Below, one piece after another: positions 47,016 through 59,310 of a stretch of DNA of 64,000 nt. Made by a program: the position numbers and the translations under genes. This DNA comes from Thamnidium elegans (taxonomy: Eukaryota > Mucoromycota > Mucoromycetes > Mucorales > Mucoraceae). How positions within the stretch are numbered: position 1 is the stretch's first letter; every line of letters begins with the position of its first letter. The stretch covers positions 124,001-188,000 of the forward strand of contig JAIXMG010000001.1 of assembly GCA_025201345.1 (NCBI GenBank), read 5' to 3'. Below the pieces are notes generated by a model that did not search any database, had not been told where the DNA came from, and worked only from the letters and a program-made list of their open reading frames with translations.

Positions 47016-47499
47016 ATGAAAAAGTCACAAGCACCTTCTTGTAAAACACTTAATCCCAAAGACATTAAAAAGAAGCCTTTGTCGGTAAACATAGCACCCA
47101 AAATGGGGGAACTTAATAAAGCTGAATTTATACGAAGGCAATCAGGTAAATACTATTGTAAACACGTTGAACTTTTTAAATAACATGTTATGATTAGTAG
47201 ACCAAATAAAATTTCGTCCACGTATGCAAAGTATGCCCGAACTGAGAGGATTACAAAAGAAACCTTCTGTTTGCTATTATAGATATGTTCAACCACCAAT
47301 TGCAATACAAACCAATCAAAGTGAATTCATAAATAATGGTAAGCAGGCTATAATATGTACCTCAATTCATCCTCTATCGGCTCCTTATTATCGCCGTCCG
47401 TCGCAAGTATATATATCTTGCCCTCCACAGTACTACTATGTGCGACAATACTATCGACAACGTCTATATTACCCATACCCCCCTTTTCCACAGCGTTGA
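47016..47499 (+). CDS. Small basic Tyr/Pro-rich protein, unknown function
   Basis: Two exons, 47016-47145 and 47198-47499, 143 residues. A Lys-rich N-terminus (KKSQAPSCKTLNPKDIKKKP) is followed by a conserved-looking core (MGELNKAEFIRRQSG; FRPRMQSMPELRGLQKKPSV) and a Tyr-rich tail (CPPQYYYVRQYYRQRLYYPY). A phase-1 intron joins the frames (CAG|GTAAAT … ATTAG|TAGAC). No known domain or targeting signal is seen. The tail resembles low-complexity RNA-associated or phase-separating segments, which is only a compositional remark. Confidence 0.6.
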
Positions 47500-47813
47500 G
47501 TATAATGAATAAACTATTGTATGTCACTAGAAATAAATCCTCCTTTTTTTTTCAAAATAAAACAAAATAATGAATTGTTTGCATTGAATATATATTACTA
47601 CCCATGCGTGCATTTTAAAAAGAGTATCTATTGTTAGTTTAAAGCGCTTCTCAACCCCAATGAATAGATTTTTTTTTTTATATAAAAAAACACAACCCTT
47701 GTTTGTGTCCCATGTATATATATATATATATATACGAAGCTCATTATTGATCTTTATTTTGTGTATAGTATTAGGTGCAAGGAATATGGATATAGGAGGA
47801 ACAAAAGAAGAGT
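47500..47813. other. Convergent intergenic, nothing recognised
   Basis: Short AT-rich spacer between two convergent stops with a TA repeat (about 47715-47734). Confidence 0.6.
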
Positions 47814-50014
47814 TTACATATCTGTCATTTTTAAGCAATCATGTTCCGGATCAAGGAGGGCAGCTTTGGCATTACCTCCAAGAACTAATTCTTCGATAGT
47901 TACAGTTGTTTGACGATAGATACGTTCAATTGAAGAATTAGGGTACTTACCCAATGAAACTTTAGAGAGAAATGTAAGTATATAGAATATAATCATAAAA
48001 ATGTATAAAATTACCCAAGATTGCAGAATTTAGTTCAGATGCAACAATTTCAATATACGGAGTTTGGTACAGGTAAGCAACAGCTTCATTTGATAAATCA
48101 GTATAAGCCAAAGTAGAGAATGCAGTCTAAGGTATAGAAATATATGAGTATATTTTTATGAAGAAATGTGTGCATTTTTTTTTACCAGTAATTCAGAATT
48201 CATTAGTCTATTCTTTTCCAATTGAGGACCATAACGATTCATTAAAGCGTTACCAAACTCCATTACAGACTGTAAAGTATCGATACTATCTTCCGAAAAT
48301 CTTTGCTTTTTGTTTTTAAGGTTGGGAAAATCTAAATTGGCATGACTTGTTGTACGTTTATTGTTGCCTTTGGAGACTTGTAAACTTTGCGCCTCATATT
48401 CATCATTGTTTGTGGCTGGTTTATTTTGATTTAGTTGCGCTCTTTTAACCATTTCCATAAATTTTCTGCATTGTAATTTAAATTCAATAAAAGGATTGTC
48501 TTGTAATACAGAAGAGTAATGGGTATTACACAAATAAATTGCTTTATCAATATCACCACTAAATATACACTCACGGATATCTTATATAAATGAGTCAATA
48601 TATATATATATATATTAATTGTATAAAATAAAGTCGTGTTACCTTGTCTATGAACATTCTCTGAATCTACTTGTTCTGATTCTAGTTTCATCGTATTTTC
48701 TAGTGCCATAGCTGACTTATGATAACCACTGTGTCTTAAATATTCCATGATAAGGTTATCCGCATTATTTTTACAAATTGAATTATTAATCACAGAAGAG
48801 CGAGGTTTTTTCTTTTGTGTAGGTTGATTAACAATACTATTTACGGCTTCTCTTTTTTTATTTGTCATGTATTGTTGAATATCAAACTTGAAAGGACTTA
48901 ACCCAAAATTAGCTTCAATCTGTTCTTTGGGGGTTTTAAAACCAACAAATGGGTAAATATCTGTATCCTTGATATTTTTAAATGCTGTGCCCAAATAAAG
49001 TCCATTCTTTGTATAAAAAGCTGACATATCTCTAAAATCTATACCACATCCAATAATATCCCCTGTACCGTAGCTTGGTCCATACGCCTTTTCTGTTCCC
49101 GGCCCTGCGTATATATTACCATTCTCTCCATGATATCCCCAAGAGTGTTCTCCCCATCCTATTTATCATTTTTTTTTAAAAAAAAAATCTATGTATATGT
49201 ATATACAAAGTATCATCATATTAAACATACCAGGAAATCTATTAAGACTATTAATCTTTCTACAAAATCCAATACCAATATGTCCATCGGTTCCTTTTGA
49301 AATCACTTTAATCTCGAAATAATAAATACCGCACTGTTTTCTTATAGCGTGATTTGCTCTAACTGAAGCAACATCTGAATCATCTTTTCCATCTCCTATA
49401 TATATTTAATACAATCAAACCTTGTCCATACTTAATTTCAAGTTTTTTTTTTTTTTTTTACCTGTGTAAGTCAATTGCATATTATCCGGACTGGCTTCGA
49501 TTAATTCATGTCTCGCTCGCACGTCCCAAGCAGTAGGTAATCGCAGATCTTGAATAGCTAAAGAAAGATTATAATTACTTTGATTAACCAATGCACTTAG
49601 TACACTATATTCTTTAGCTGAAGGTGTTTTCTTTCTAGTACTTGAAATGGATAGACGTTCGTAAAAGGGTACTGCTAGCCTATCATCTATTATATGATGA
49701 TTCTTTTTTTTTTGCTTCTCTATACAAGTTAATTCGGTCGCTGTATCTTGTTCAGATTCATTTATTTTATTGAACAGGTTGAATTGCTCTCGAACAAGAT
49801 GGGCGTAAATTGAATTGGATAGGTATTTTGGTATGTGTGGTAAACCTTCACATTGCCTTGCATAAAAAATTGATATCTCTTCTTTTTGGTTTCGTTGCTT
49901 TATCATGCGGCTAATGGTACTATAAGAACCAGAATTCATTGGAAGTAACGAACTGTTGAGGGGTCGGTTTCTTGGCCGTGGAGAATATTCAGACGAAAAT
50001 AACGGCGAAGTCAT
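47814..50014 (-). CDS. VID30: Vid30/RanBPM homologue, GID/CTLH E3 ubiquitin ligase subunit
   Basis: Six exons, 50014-49462, 49395-49231, 49158-48643, 48580-48186, 48126-48015 and 47959-47814, 628 residues. Order: variable N-terminus; SPRY domain (about 165-330; IRKQCGIYYFEIKVISKGTD, GWGEHSWGYHGENGNIY, IIGCGIDF, FYTKNGLYLGTAF); LisH (about 370-396; LIMEYLRHSGYHKSAMALEN); CTLH (about 412-470; IRECIFSGDIDKAIYLC); CRA at the C-terminus (LAYTDLSNEAVAYLYQ, SAILVSLGKYPNSSIERIYR). In yeast, Vid30/Gid1 scaffolds the GID ligase that degrades gluconeogenic enzymes; animal RanBP9/10 is the counterpart. The whole domain order is present. Confidence 0.92.
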
Positions 50015-50155
50015 AATATAAATAATGTATAAAAAAACTTTTTCTTTTTCGTCTTTTTTCCACCCAGAAAACAAAATACTTTTACAGTCATAAATAAATG
50101 TGGTCACAATCGTTTTTTTTTTTTCGAGACACTGCTGGCAAACAGTTTTTCCTTT

Positions 50156-50692
50156 CTACCCTTCAGCTGTAAATTTCTTACTGTGTAACATCGGCTTTCT
50201 AGACTTTCTGTAACAATCAACGTCAATGTCTATAGATTTTACAATACTTGGGCTTGGAAAACTCAAGTACTGTTCGTTGCTTTGACTTTGGTTAATATCT
50301 TCACTATCCTTCAGTATTTAGTGCCGATTATAAAGATTTAAATAGAATTTATAGCTATCCATCGTAAATGTTGAAGTTGTGCATAAGATAACAAGTATAT
50401 TTTCGAAGGCCGAGATTTGTTCAGATATTTTTGTTTGGGCTTCTTGGTCCAATTCTGAGACATATTTCTTCTTCAGTTCTTTAGCCTCCTTTGATAACTG
50501 AGGCATCTTGTCTTCTTTGAGAAATTCTCTCAACTTTTCCTGCAAGTGCAATAATTGATTATCACAACTAGAAATTTCTTGCCGTAATACATTTACTTCT
50601 TTTTTACTCTCTTCAAACACTGAGACGTTGCCGTTTTCAGGAGTTTTGTTCTTGGTACTCTTTTTTGATCCAAGTATATGTACAGTTTCCAT
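50156..50692 (-). CDS. Small coiled-coil protein, unknown function
   Basis: ATG 50692; the first frame is open to TAA at 50318. Coding character resumes in the same frame after that stop (…DSEDINQSQSNEQYLSFPSP…KKFTAEG) up to TAG 50156. An 84-nt intron, 50392-50309, with a weak GTTATC donor and CTGAAG acceptor would remove the stop and give 150 residues. Without it the product is 124 residues. The middle is a strong coiled coil (VNVLRQEISSCDNQLLHLQE, KELKKKYVSELDQEAQTKIS). I do not recognise a family; coiled-coil size fits a subunit of a small complex such as kinetochore or recombination factors, but this is not supported further. Confidence 0.5.
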
Positions 50693-50784
50693 TCCGGACT
50701 GTATAGTAATTCGCCGTGCGAACTCTAACTTGTAGGATTTAGATGTTTTACTGACAACATCTAGATCAAAAATTGCACAGAGTG

Positions 50785-50829
<45 letters not shown>

Positions 50830-51459
50830 GTATATACGGTTGAAGAGTTTGAGTAAGTAAGTAAGTAACGTTACTATAGCTACTTCTTCGCTTGCACTAG
50901 CCAATTCGGTTTTTACCATTTGCTCGATTATACCTCCTTGGGACGAAAAAAGAAGGTGCTTTGCAACTAATTTTAAAGACTTTAACCGACTTCTGTTTGC
51001 CTCTTTGGAAACAACATCTTCTTTATCACTATTATTTCATTGCTTACATTATTTACTGGAGAATGTTTTATAAAAGGTAAATATGACTAAAGAGGGGGGT
51101 GGGGAGTGATGTTAGCCTTTTGCTAAAGGATGCGGTTTTGGAAAAAGGAAATAGCATGCTTAAACTTAAAGAAGCATAACCTACAGTTTTATCATTTATA
51201 TAGACTAAAAGGATCTTCCTGTACTTTTTATATAGCAAATAAAACTACCTTTTTAAATTTATTTTTTTAATTAAATTCAGAAATAGCTACTACTAGAATC
51301 CGTTTCTAGCGTATATCATTAAAAAGGAAGAGACAATGTATTTTATGTTGAATATTTATGTATATGATTTTATTCTATTTTGGAAAAACTATGTTTAGAC
51401 TATATATAATTGAAGTTTTTTCTTTTTTAAATTTTTTTTTACAATTCATGGGGAGGAAT
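50693..51459. other. Intergenic with a 40-base T run
   Basis: A T40 homopolymer at 50789-50828 is the longest single-base tract in the window. A short GTAA repeat follows (50855-50870). No gene; the right side is the 3' region of URA2. Confidence 0.7.
50789..50828 (+). repeat. T40 homopolymer
   Basis: Longest homopolymer in the window, about 100 bases upstream of the coiled-coil gene start on the minus strand. Confidence 0.9.
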
Positions 51460-54400
51460 TTAACCGCGAAGGGTACCCATAACAAGAGCCAATAAAGCCA
51501 TTCTGACGTAGAGACCGTATCTCATTTGACGGAAATAGGCAGCTCTTTGATCGAAATCGACTTCAGGTTCAATTTCGTTTACACGAGGAAGAGGATGTAA
51601 AACGATCATTTGACTCTTGGCCTTACTCAAGACGTTATTGTTCAAGATAAAGGCGTCCTTAACACGACGATATTCTTCTTCAGTAGCGAAACGTTCCTTT
51701 TGAACACGAGTCATGTAGAGAACATCAGTAGTACCAATAACTTCATCCAAAGAAGAGTAAACGTTTTGTTTAATACCAGCAGCAGCAACTTCTTCCATAA
51801 CATCCTTGGGCATAGCTAAACTATCGGGACAGACATAGTTAATAGTAACTTGATAGTATGCTAAAATCTTGACCAAAGAATGGACTGTACGACCGTTCTT
51901 GAGATCGCCAACCATGGTAATTGTCAAACCGTTAACTGTACCTAATTCTTCACGGATAGTAAAAACATCCAAGAAGGCTTGGGTAGGATGCTCTCCAATA
52001 CCATCACCAGCATTGATAATAGGAACCTTGGAGTATTTAGCAGCAATTTGAGCACTTCCAGGTTGAGGATGACGTAAAACAATAAGATCACTGTAACAAC
52101 CAAGAGTACGAACAGTGTCACCAAGAGTCTCACCCTTTTGCACAGATGAGGTAGTAGCACTGACGGAGACAACCTTACCACCGAGACGATACATGGCAGC
52201 TTCGAAAGAAGAAGAGGTACGAGTAGAAGGTTCAAAGAACATGGTACTCATAACACGACCTTGCAACAAGTTGATAGAACCATAGAGTTCAACCAAGTTA
52301 CGCATCTCATGTGCAACACCAAACAACAAATGAAGATCACTACGATCGAATTGCTTGGAACGCAAGATATGCTTACGGTAGAAAGGAGAACGGCTAACAA
52401 CACGAGCAAGAGAAGCAGAGATCTCGTAACTAGGAGCAGTGAAGGCAACCAACTGTTGGTCACTAGCACCAGCCAACTTGATAGGATCGAAAGGTTGAAT
52501 TGACTTTCTCTCAGGAGCAGTCTCAGGGACATCAGAGATTTCTGCAACGGCAGGAGTAGACTCGACCTTCTTCTTGGGGGTAGGAGCAACGAGTTCAGCA
52601 GCCTTGGCTTGAACAGAGAGATCGCGGCCTAAAGAACCTTCAACTCTCAAGACACCATCCATAAAGACAGTGATACCGTTGACAACAACACGGCTGACAG
52701 CGCCATGGGTCTTCTTACCGGCAATAGCACCAGTAGTCCAGACCTTGGTACGATCCAACTCAACATCAATATAAGTATCAGCTTGAGCAGGAAGACCAAA
52801 GATACGTCTAGGGTTTTCATTCATACGTTCAGAGATATCTTGAATGCTTAAACGACCTTCGGAAACAGCAGTTAAGAGCAAAGGTAAAGCTTCAGCAATA
52901 CCAGCAGTAGGAGAGGTAGTATCTAACTTGGCAGGGGTTTCACCAAGAGAGAAACAATCGATAACATGCATCTTCTTCCATAAACCTTCTTGATCGGCAA
53001 CAGAGGGCAATAACTTGGAATCGATATCGCTGTTGTTAAGGAAGAGAGAGTAGATGGAAACATCACAAGTGACCTTCAAACCCTTCTTCTTGGTCATTTC
53101 AATAAGTGCTAAATCATCCTTGGTAGAAACATTAGAGACATGAATAACACGACCGTGAATAGAAGCAAGCAATAAGATGGAAGCAAGATCAGTGGCCTTG
53201 GCTTCAGTAATCATAACTTGGTCGCTAGGCCATGAGTCAAAGACGGAATCAAAGACAGAGACATTTCCACTACCAATCTTATCAGTATCGATGTAGACCG
53301 CAGCGGCTTCAGAAGCAACAGAGTCAAGCTTATCAGCGTTTTCAACAGTGGCAGTGACACTGAGCAAGTAGTCAACACTGGCACTCTTGTGAGCAGCACT
53401 TCTTAAAAGTTCAAGAGAGGCTTGGTCCTTAACATCGGCACATACAGCAGAGATAGTGGTGACACCAGATTGCAAAGAGGCCTTGGTAACTTTAGCAAGA
53501 TCATTGACAGTAGGCAAGAAAGCGTTAATGTTGAAAAGACCAGGAAGGGTAGCAGTGCTACTGCTGCTCTTGAAATCAACACCGTGAATCTCAAAGTCCT
53601 TCTTACGAGCAAGTGCTTCGACAAATAACTTGGCACATTTGACGTTGGTTAAAAGAGGGATATCATAATCAACGGCCATACGACGAGAACGGTAACCCTT
53701 AGACATGTAAGAAGCAGGTCTACGGAATCTGTTACGAGAAGGCAAGTTAATGTATAAATCAATCATGTTGTTTGATAAATGTTGTTGAAGAGAGTATTCG
53801 GCCTTGATTTGATCATCAGTATCAGCATCCAAAGTATCAAGATGCTTAACAGGAATACCGTGTTCGGAAATGAAATCAGCAGTACCGGTAGTAGCGAAAA
53901 GACTATAACCAAGTTCATGCAACTTCTTGACAGAAGGTAAGATCTCCAATTTTTCCTTGTAAGAACCAATAGAGAACAAGATGTTCTTCTTGGGTAATGT
54001 GAAACCGGTAGCTAAAAGTGCCTTCAAGTAGGCTTGGTACTTATCCTTACCGAAACAGGCAACTTCACCAGTAGAAGCCATCTCAACACCTAAAATAGGA
54101 TCGGCGCCAGACAAACGACTGAAAGAGAATTGAGGAACCTTGATACCAACATAGTCCTTAGGTAAGATAACCTTAGGGTAAGGAGTGACAGGAAGACCCA
54201 ACATGGCAAGAGTAGCCATCTCAACCAAATCAATACCAGTAACCTTGGAAACAAAGGGGAAAGAACGAGCAGCACGAACGTTACATTCAATAACCTTAAT
54301 TTCGTTATCCTTGGCAATAAATTGAATATTGAAAGGACCAGTAATATTTAATGCGCGACCAATCTTTGCAGTAGCAACTTCGATCTTGCGAACAGTCTCG

Positions 54401-57400
54401 GGGTCCAAATCTTGAGGAGGTAAGATTAAAGTGGCATCACCAGAGTGAACACCAGCATTTTCAACATGCTCAGAGACAACATGCATGATCATCTTACCGT
54501 CCAAAGCAACAGCATCCATTTCAATTTCCTTGGCATCTTCAATATACTTGGAGATAACAACAGGGTAATCACGAGAGACAGCAGCAGCTTCCTTAAGATA
54601 AGACTCAAGATCATCCTTGGAGGAAACAACGTTCATGGCAGCACCAGAAAGAACATAAGAAGGTCTGACCAAGACAGGATAGCCAACCTTTTCACAGAAA
54701 ATTTCAGCTTCATCATAACTAGTCAATTCTTTCCAAAGAGGTTGATCAACACCAATGTTATCACACATACGAGAGAACTTGTAACGGTTTTCAGCGTTGT
54801 CAATCATTTCAGGAGAAGTACCAAGTACCTTGACGTTTTGACGATAAAGAGGTAACGCAATGTTGTTGGGAGTTTGACCACCCATAGACATCAAGACACC
54901 TGAAGATCTTTCAATCTCGTAGATATCCAAGACACGTTCCATATTGATATTTTCAAAGTAAAGACGATCGGCTTCATCGTAATCGGTAGAGACAGTTTCG
55001 GGGTTATAGTTGACCATAACAGTCTTAACGCCTTGTTCACGGAGAGTACGAATAGCACGGACAGCACACCAATCGAATTCTACAGAGGAACCAATACGGT
55101 AAACGCCGGAACCAAGAACCATAACACCGTTATCTTCGAAAGTAATATCGTGTTCAACAGCATTATAAGTCATATACAAGTAGTTGGTGAAAGCAGGGAA
55201 TTCAGCAGCAACAGTATCAATTTGCTTAACAAAGGGAGTAACACCGAATTCTTGACGAAGACGACGAACAGCCAATTCGTTACTGTTAATCTTGTTGGCA
55301 ATTTGACGATCAGAGAAACCAAGTTGCTTGGCGGAACGGATCAAGTTACCGGGAAGGTTAGCCTTAGTGAAACCGGTAAGACGTTCACCGAGATTGAAGA
55401 TACGCATCAATCTGTTCAAGAACCACTTATCAATCTGAGTTAATTCCCAAATACGGTCAACGGTATAGCCCTTCTCCATAGCATTGGCAATAGCGAATAA
55501 ACGTTGATCAGAAGGATGAGTAAGTTCATATTCAATTTCATCGTCCTTGATAAGATCAGACTAATAAAAAAAAAGTAGGAATAAGTATTTTTTTTTTTTT
55601 TTTTTTTTTTTGTAAACTTACAGAAGCGAAACCAACAAGGTTATAATCAATAGCACGAATAGCCTTTTGCATTGTCTCTTCGAAAGTACGACCAATAGCC
55701 ATAACCTCACCGACAGACTTCATGGAAGAAGAAAGAGCGGTACTGACACGGTTGAACTTCTTAAGATCCCAACGAGGAATCTTGACAACGACGTAATCAA
55801 GAGAAGGTTCGAAACAGGCACAAGTGACCTTGGTAACACTGTTCTTAATTTCATTCAAAGGAATACCTAAACCGAGCTTAGCAGCAACAAAAGCAAGAGG
55901 GTAGCCAGTTGCCTTGGAAGCAAGAGCAGAAGAACGAGAAAGACGAGCATTAACTTCAATAATACAGTATTCTTTGCTGAAAGGGTTCAAAGCATATTGA
56001 ATGTTACATTCACCGACAACACCTAAATGACGAATGACATTAACAGCAGTAGTACGGAGCATGTTATAATCTTCATCAGATAAAGTTTGAGAAGGAGCAA
56101 CGACAATAGAATCACCAGTATGGATACCAAGAGGATCGAAATTCTCCATGTTACAAACAGTGATACAGTTATCTTGACAATCACGAACAACTTCGTATTC
56201 AATTTCCTTCCAACCCTTCATGGACTTTTCAATCAAAACTTGAGGAGAGGTAGCAAATGCCTTGTTACAGAGAGCAATTAATTCTTGATCGTTATCAGCG
56301 AAACCAGAACCTAAACCGCCGAGAGCATAAGCAGCACGAACAATAACAGGGTAACCAATATCGTTAGCGGCAACAATAGCTTCTTCGACAGTAACAGCGG
56401 AGGCGGAAGGAGCACACTTTTCGTTGATTTCATAAAGAGCTTGAGCGAATAAATCACGATCTTCAGTAGTGATGACAGTATCAATTTGAGTACCGAGAAC
56501 CTTAACACCGAGACCTTCGAATTCATCCTTCAAGGCAATACCGACACTTAAAGCAGTTTGACCACCGAAAGTGACGTAGATACCATCAGGCTTTTCGAAT
56601 TCAATAACCTTACGAACAAATTCAGGTGTAACAGGTAAGAAGTAAACCTTATCAGCCAAGCCCTTGGAAGTTTGAATGGTAGCGATATTGGGGTTAATCA
56701 AGACGGTATAGATGCCTTCTTCCTTTAAGGCCTTGATAGCTTGAGAACCGGAATAATCAAATTCACCAGCTTGACCAATAGAAAGACCACCGGAACCAAG
56801 AACAAGAACCTTTTCAACATGAACACGAGGATTCTTCTTGATGTTCTCAGCCTTAGTACCACCAGGTAATTGAACTGGGACCAAAGACTTCTTCTCGAGA
56901 CATTCCTTAATGTTGTTAATAAAGACATCAAATAAAAATTCGGTATCACGAGGACCGGGAGTAGATTCAGGATGGAATTGAACAGAGAAAATAGGTAACT
57001 TTTCATGAATCAAACCTTCGTTAGAACCATCGTTGGCATTGACAAAGAGCTCCTTGAAGTTTTCGGGAAGAGAGGCAGCATCAACAGCATAACCATGGTT
57101 TTGAGAAGTAATATAACAACGACCAGAGATCATGTTGGTACAAGGAATATTATGACCACGGTTACCGTACTTCATCTTAATAGTCTTGGCACCAGAGGCA
57201 AGAGCCATAATTTGATGACCTAAACAGATACCGAAAATAGGCTTCTTGATGTTTTGGATATATTGGCGAACACGAGAGATGGTAAGATCAATAGTGGTTG
57301 GGTCACCAGGGCCGTTAGAAAGGAAAAGACCATCATAGGTATCAACGGGTTCAGCATTGAAGTCATAGTTCCAAGGAACAACCTTGAGCTCAACACCACG

Positions 57401-58355
57401 GTAAACGAAACAACGAATCTGGTTGAACTTCATACCGATATCAACAGCAATAATACGCATGGTACGACCACAAGGAGTCTTGATAGCATTAGCGGGATCG
57501 GGATAATAAATCTTGGGTTCCTTAATAGAGACTTCAGCTACCAAGTTACGTTCATTAGGATCAACCCAGTCAACATTTTCGTATTCTTGCATCCAACGTT
57601 CTTGGTTAGCATCTTCTTTAGCAGAAGTAAGGCCAAGAGCAGAAGCGGCGTTATCAAGAGCATTAGAAGATTTTTTGGGGAACAAGATCTTGGCCAAAGT
57701 AACACCTTGATCTCTGATCTTCTTGGTCATAGCACGAGTATCAATACCGTAAAGAGCAGGAACATCATTTTCCTTGAGCCAAGTAGAAAGAGAGGATTCA
57801 GCAAGATAATGAGAATAATCATTAGCATAATTGCCGACAATTAAACCGGCGATATGAATTTCGTTAGACTCAAATCTCTTGGGGAGATCCTTTACTAACT
57901 CATCCATCTCAGTACGAGAAGGAACACCATAGTTACCAACCAAAGGGAAAGTAACAACCAAAATTTGACCACGATAAGAAGGATCGGTCAAAGATTCGGG
58001 ATAACCAACCATACCTTTTTTTTTTTATACAAAAAAAAACACGTCAAACCCCCACTCTCTAATGCACTTACTGTACTGCGGACTTACCTGTTTGGAAAAC
58101 ACATTCACCAGAAATACTCTTTGATTCGGAACCGAAAGAGATACCTTGGAAGCTAGTTCCGTCCTTCAAGACAAAAGCGGCAGTAGTGACATCTTTAGGG
58201 TCTTCTAAAGCGGCAGCAGGTCTGTGAGGAGCAGTAGGAGATCTAGGAGATCGAGTAATAGGAGTAGCATTAGCAGCGGGAGCTGTAATGTGGGCAAGCA
58301 ATGAATTCATTGGTGCAGTGCCGTTCACGGAAGGGACGGGAATAGAAGAAGCCAT
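51460..58355 (-). CDS. URA2: URA2: glutamine amidotransferase / carbamoyl-phosphate synthase / DHOase-like / aspartate transcarbamoylase
   Basis: Three exons, 58355-58088, 58014-55622 and 55560-51460, 2253 residues (yeast Ura2 is 2214). Order: small CPSase domain and class I GATase (Cys in [18 protein letters not shown]); two CPSase ATP-grasp halves ([40 protein letters not shown]); MGS-like allosteric domain (about 1411 on); inactive dihydroorotase-like domain (about 1560-1880); ATCase ([23 protein letters not shown]). It makes carbamoyl aspartate, the first two steps of pyrimidine synthesis, and is normally feedback-inhibited by UTP. The DHOase metal motif (HVHLR in active enzymes) reads [11 protein letters not shown], so a separate URA4 is needed. 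Codon choice is more G/C-ending than neighbours, as expected for a highly expressed gene. Confidence 0.97.
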
Positions 58356-59091
58356 TATAATGTATAAAACAGGGAGACTGTAGTTATATATGTATATATG
58401 GATTAGTAAGCTTTGAATTATATTATGTTTGTACTTATATATATTACTCTTGTCAAAGAAAAACAAACGAGGGATTTTAAATTACACGGAACACAAGTGT
58501 AATAAGGATATAATAAGAAAGTATTAAAAAAAGAAGTAGTTTATTTAAAAAAAAAGTGTATCTCGGAGTTTGTCAGCCAAGGGAGCTGAAAAGTTCATAA
58601 GATATACAATAATTCAGCCTTTTTATACTTTTTTGAAAAAAAAAATCTTTTTTTTTCATCTTTTTCTTTTATCATTTTTGTAGTTCCGATTCCAGTCTAA
58701 AAAAAAACTCCCCTTTCAATCTACTTTTTTCCACTAGGAAAAATATACACTTTTTTTGATGAGTTTCCCCCACTTTTTGTTCCTGTACGAATTTTTTTTT
58801 TACTGCTTTAGATATTTGCTTTTTTCTGTCGTTTAATCAATAAATGAAGTTACTGATCTACTTATAAGCCACTTTTTACTGCAAAGTTACACAGTAAAAA
58901 CAGTCAGAGTTACATTTACATAAAAGCGGCTGATCTTTAAAATTACATCTTCGAATAAAAAGATAGATGTACATCAATGACAGTTTAAAAAAAAAGGTCA
59001 CGGGGGAGGAGAGAATTCTCTGCATGTTTTGTTTTTTTTTTTTTTTTACTTCCCGTCTGGGTAACAACAACAACACAAAAAAAGTGTTCCA

Positions 59092-59114
59092 GGGGGTGCG
59101 GGCGGGAGCTGGGG
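59092..59114 (+). other. Putative G-quadruplex motif
   Basis: Four G runs of 5, 3, 3 and 4 with loops TGC, C and AGCT fit the standard G3+N1-7 pattern. It lies about 740 bases upstream of the URA2 start. Confidence 0.7.
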
Positions 59115-59212
59115 TATTTCTTTTTAACAGAGTGACTTGGCAGTAAACTTTTTTGTGTGCGGCATTATTGTTGCGATTTGAACTTTTGAAAATAGCTTTG
59201 CTTTAAAAAAAA

Positions 59213-59233
59213 CCCCCCCTTCCCCCCCCCCCC
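59213..59233 (+). repeat. C7-TT-C12 tract
   Basis: Nearly pure C run of 21 bases, the only long G/C homopolymer in the window, next to an A8 run. Confidence 0.9.
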
Positions 59234-59260
59234 ATAACTAGAACAATTTATTCTGGTACT

Positions 59261-59310
59261 TTACTCAAAAAAGTATGAGCCCTCTTTACTCAAAAAAGTA
59301 TGAACCCTCT
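59261..59310 (+). repeat. Two tandem copies of a 25-bp unit
   Basis: Unit TTACTCAAAAAAGTATGAGC + CCTCT is repeated directly (59261-59285, 59286-59310) with one substitution (GAGCC versus GAACC). Each copy holds TTACTCA, one base from the TGACTCA bZIP site. Confidence 0.85.

Noticed and set aside
51610..57844. Many + strand frames of 60-196 codons opposite URA2
   Set aside because: They are antisense shadows of the long biased-codon URA2 gene.
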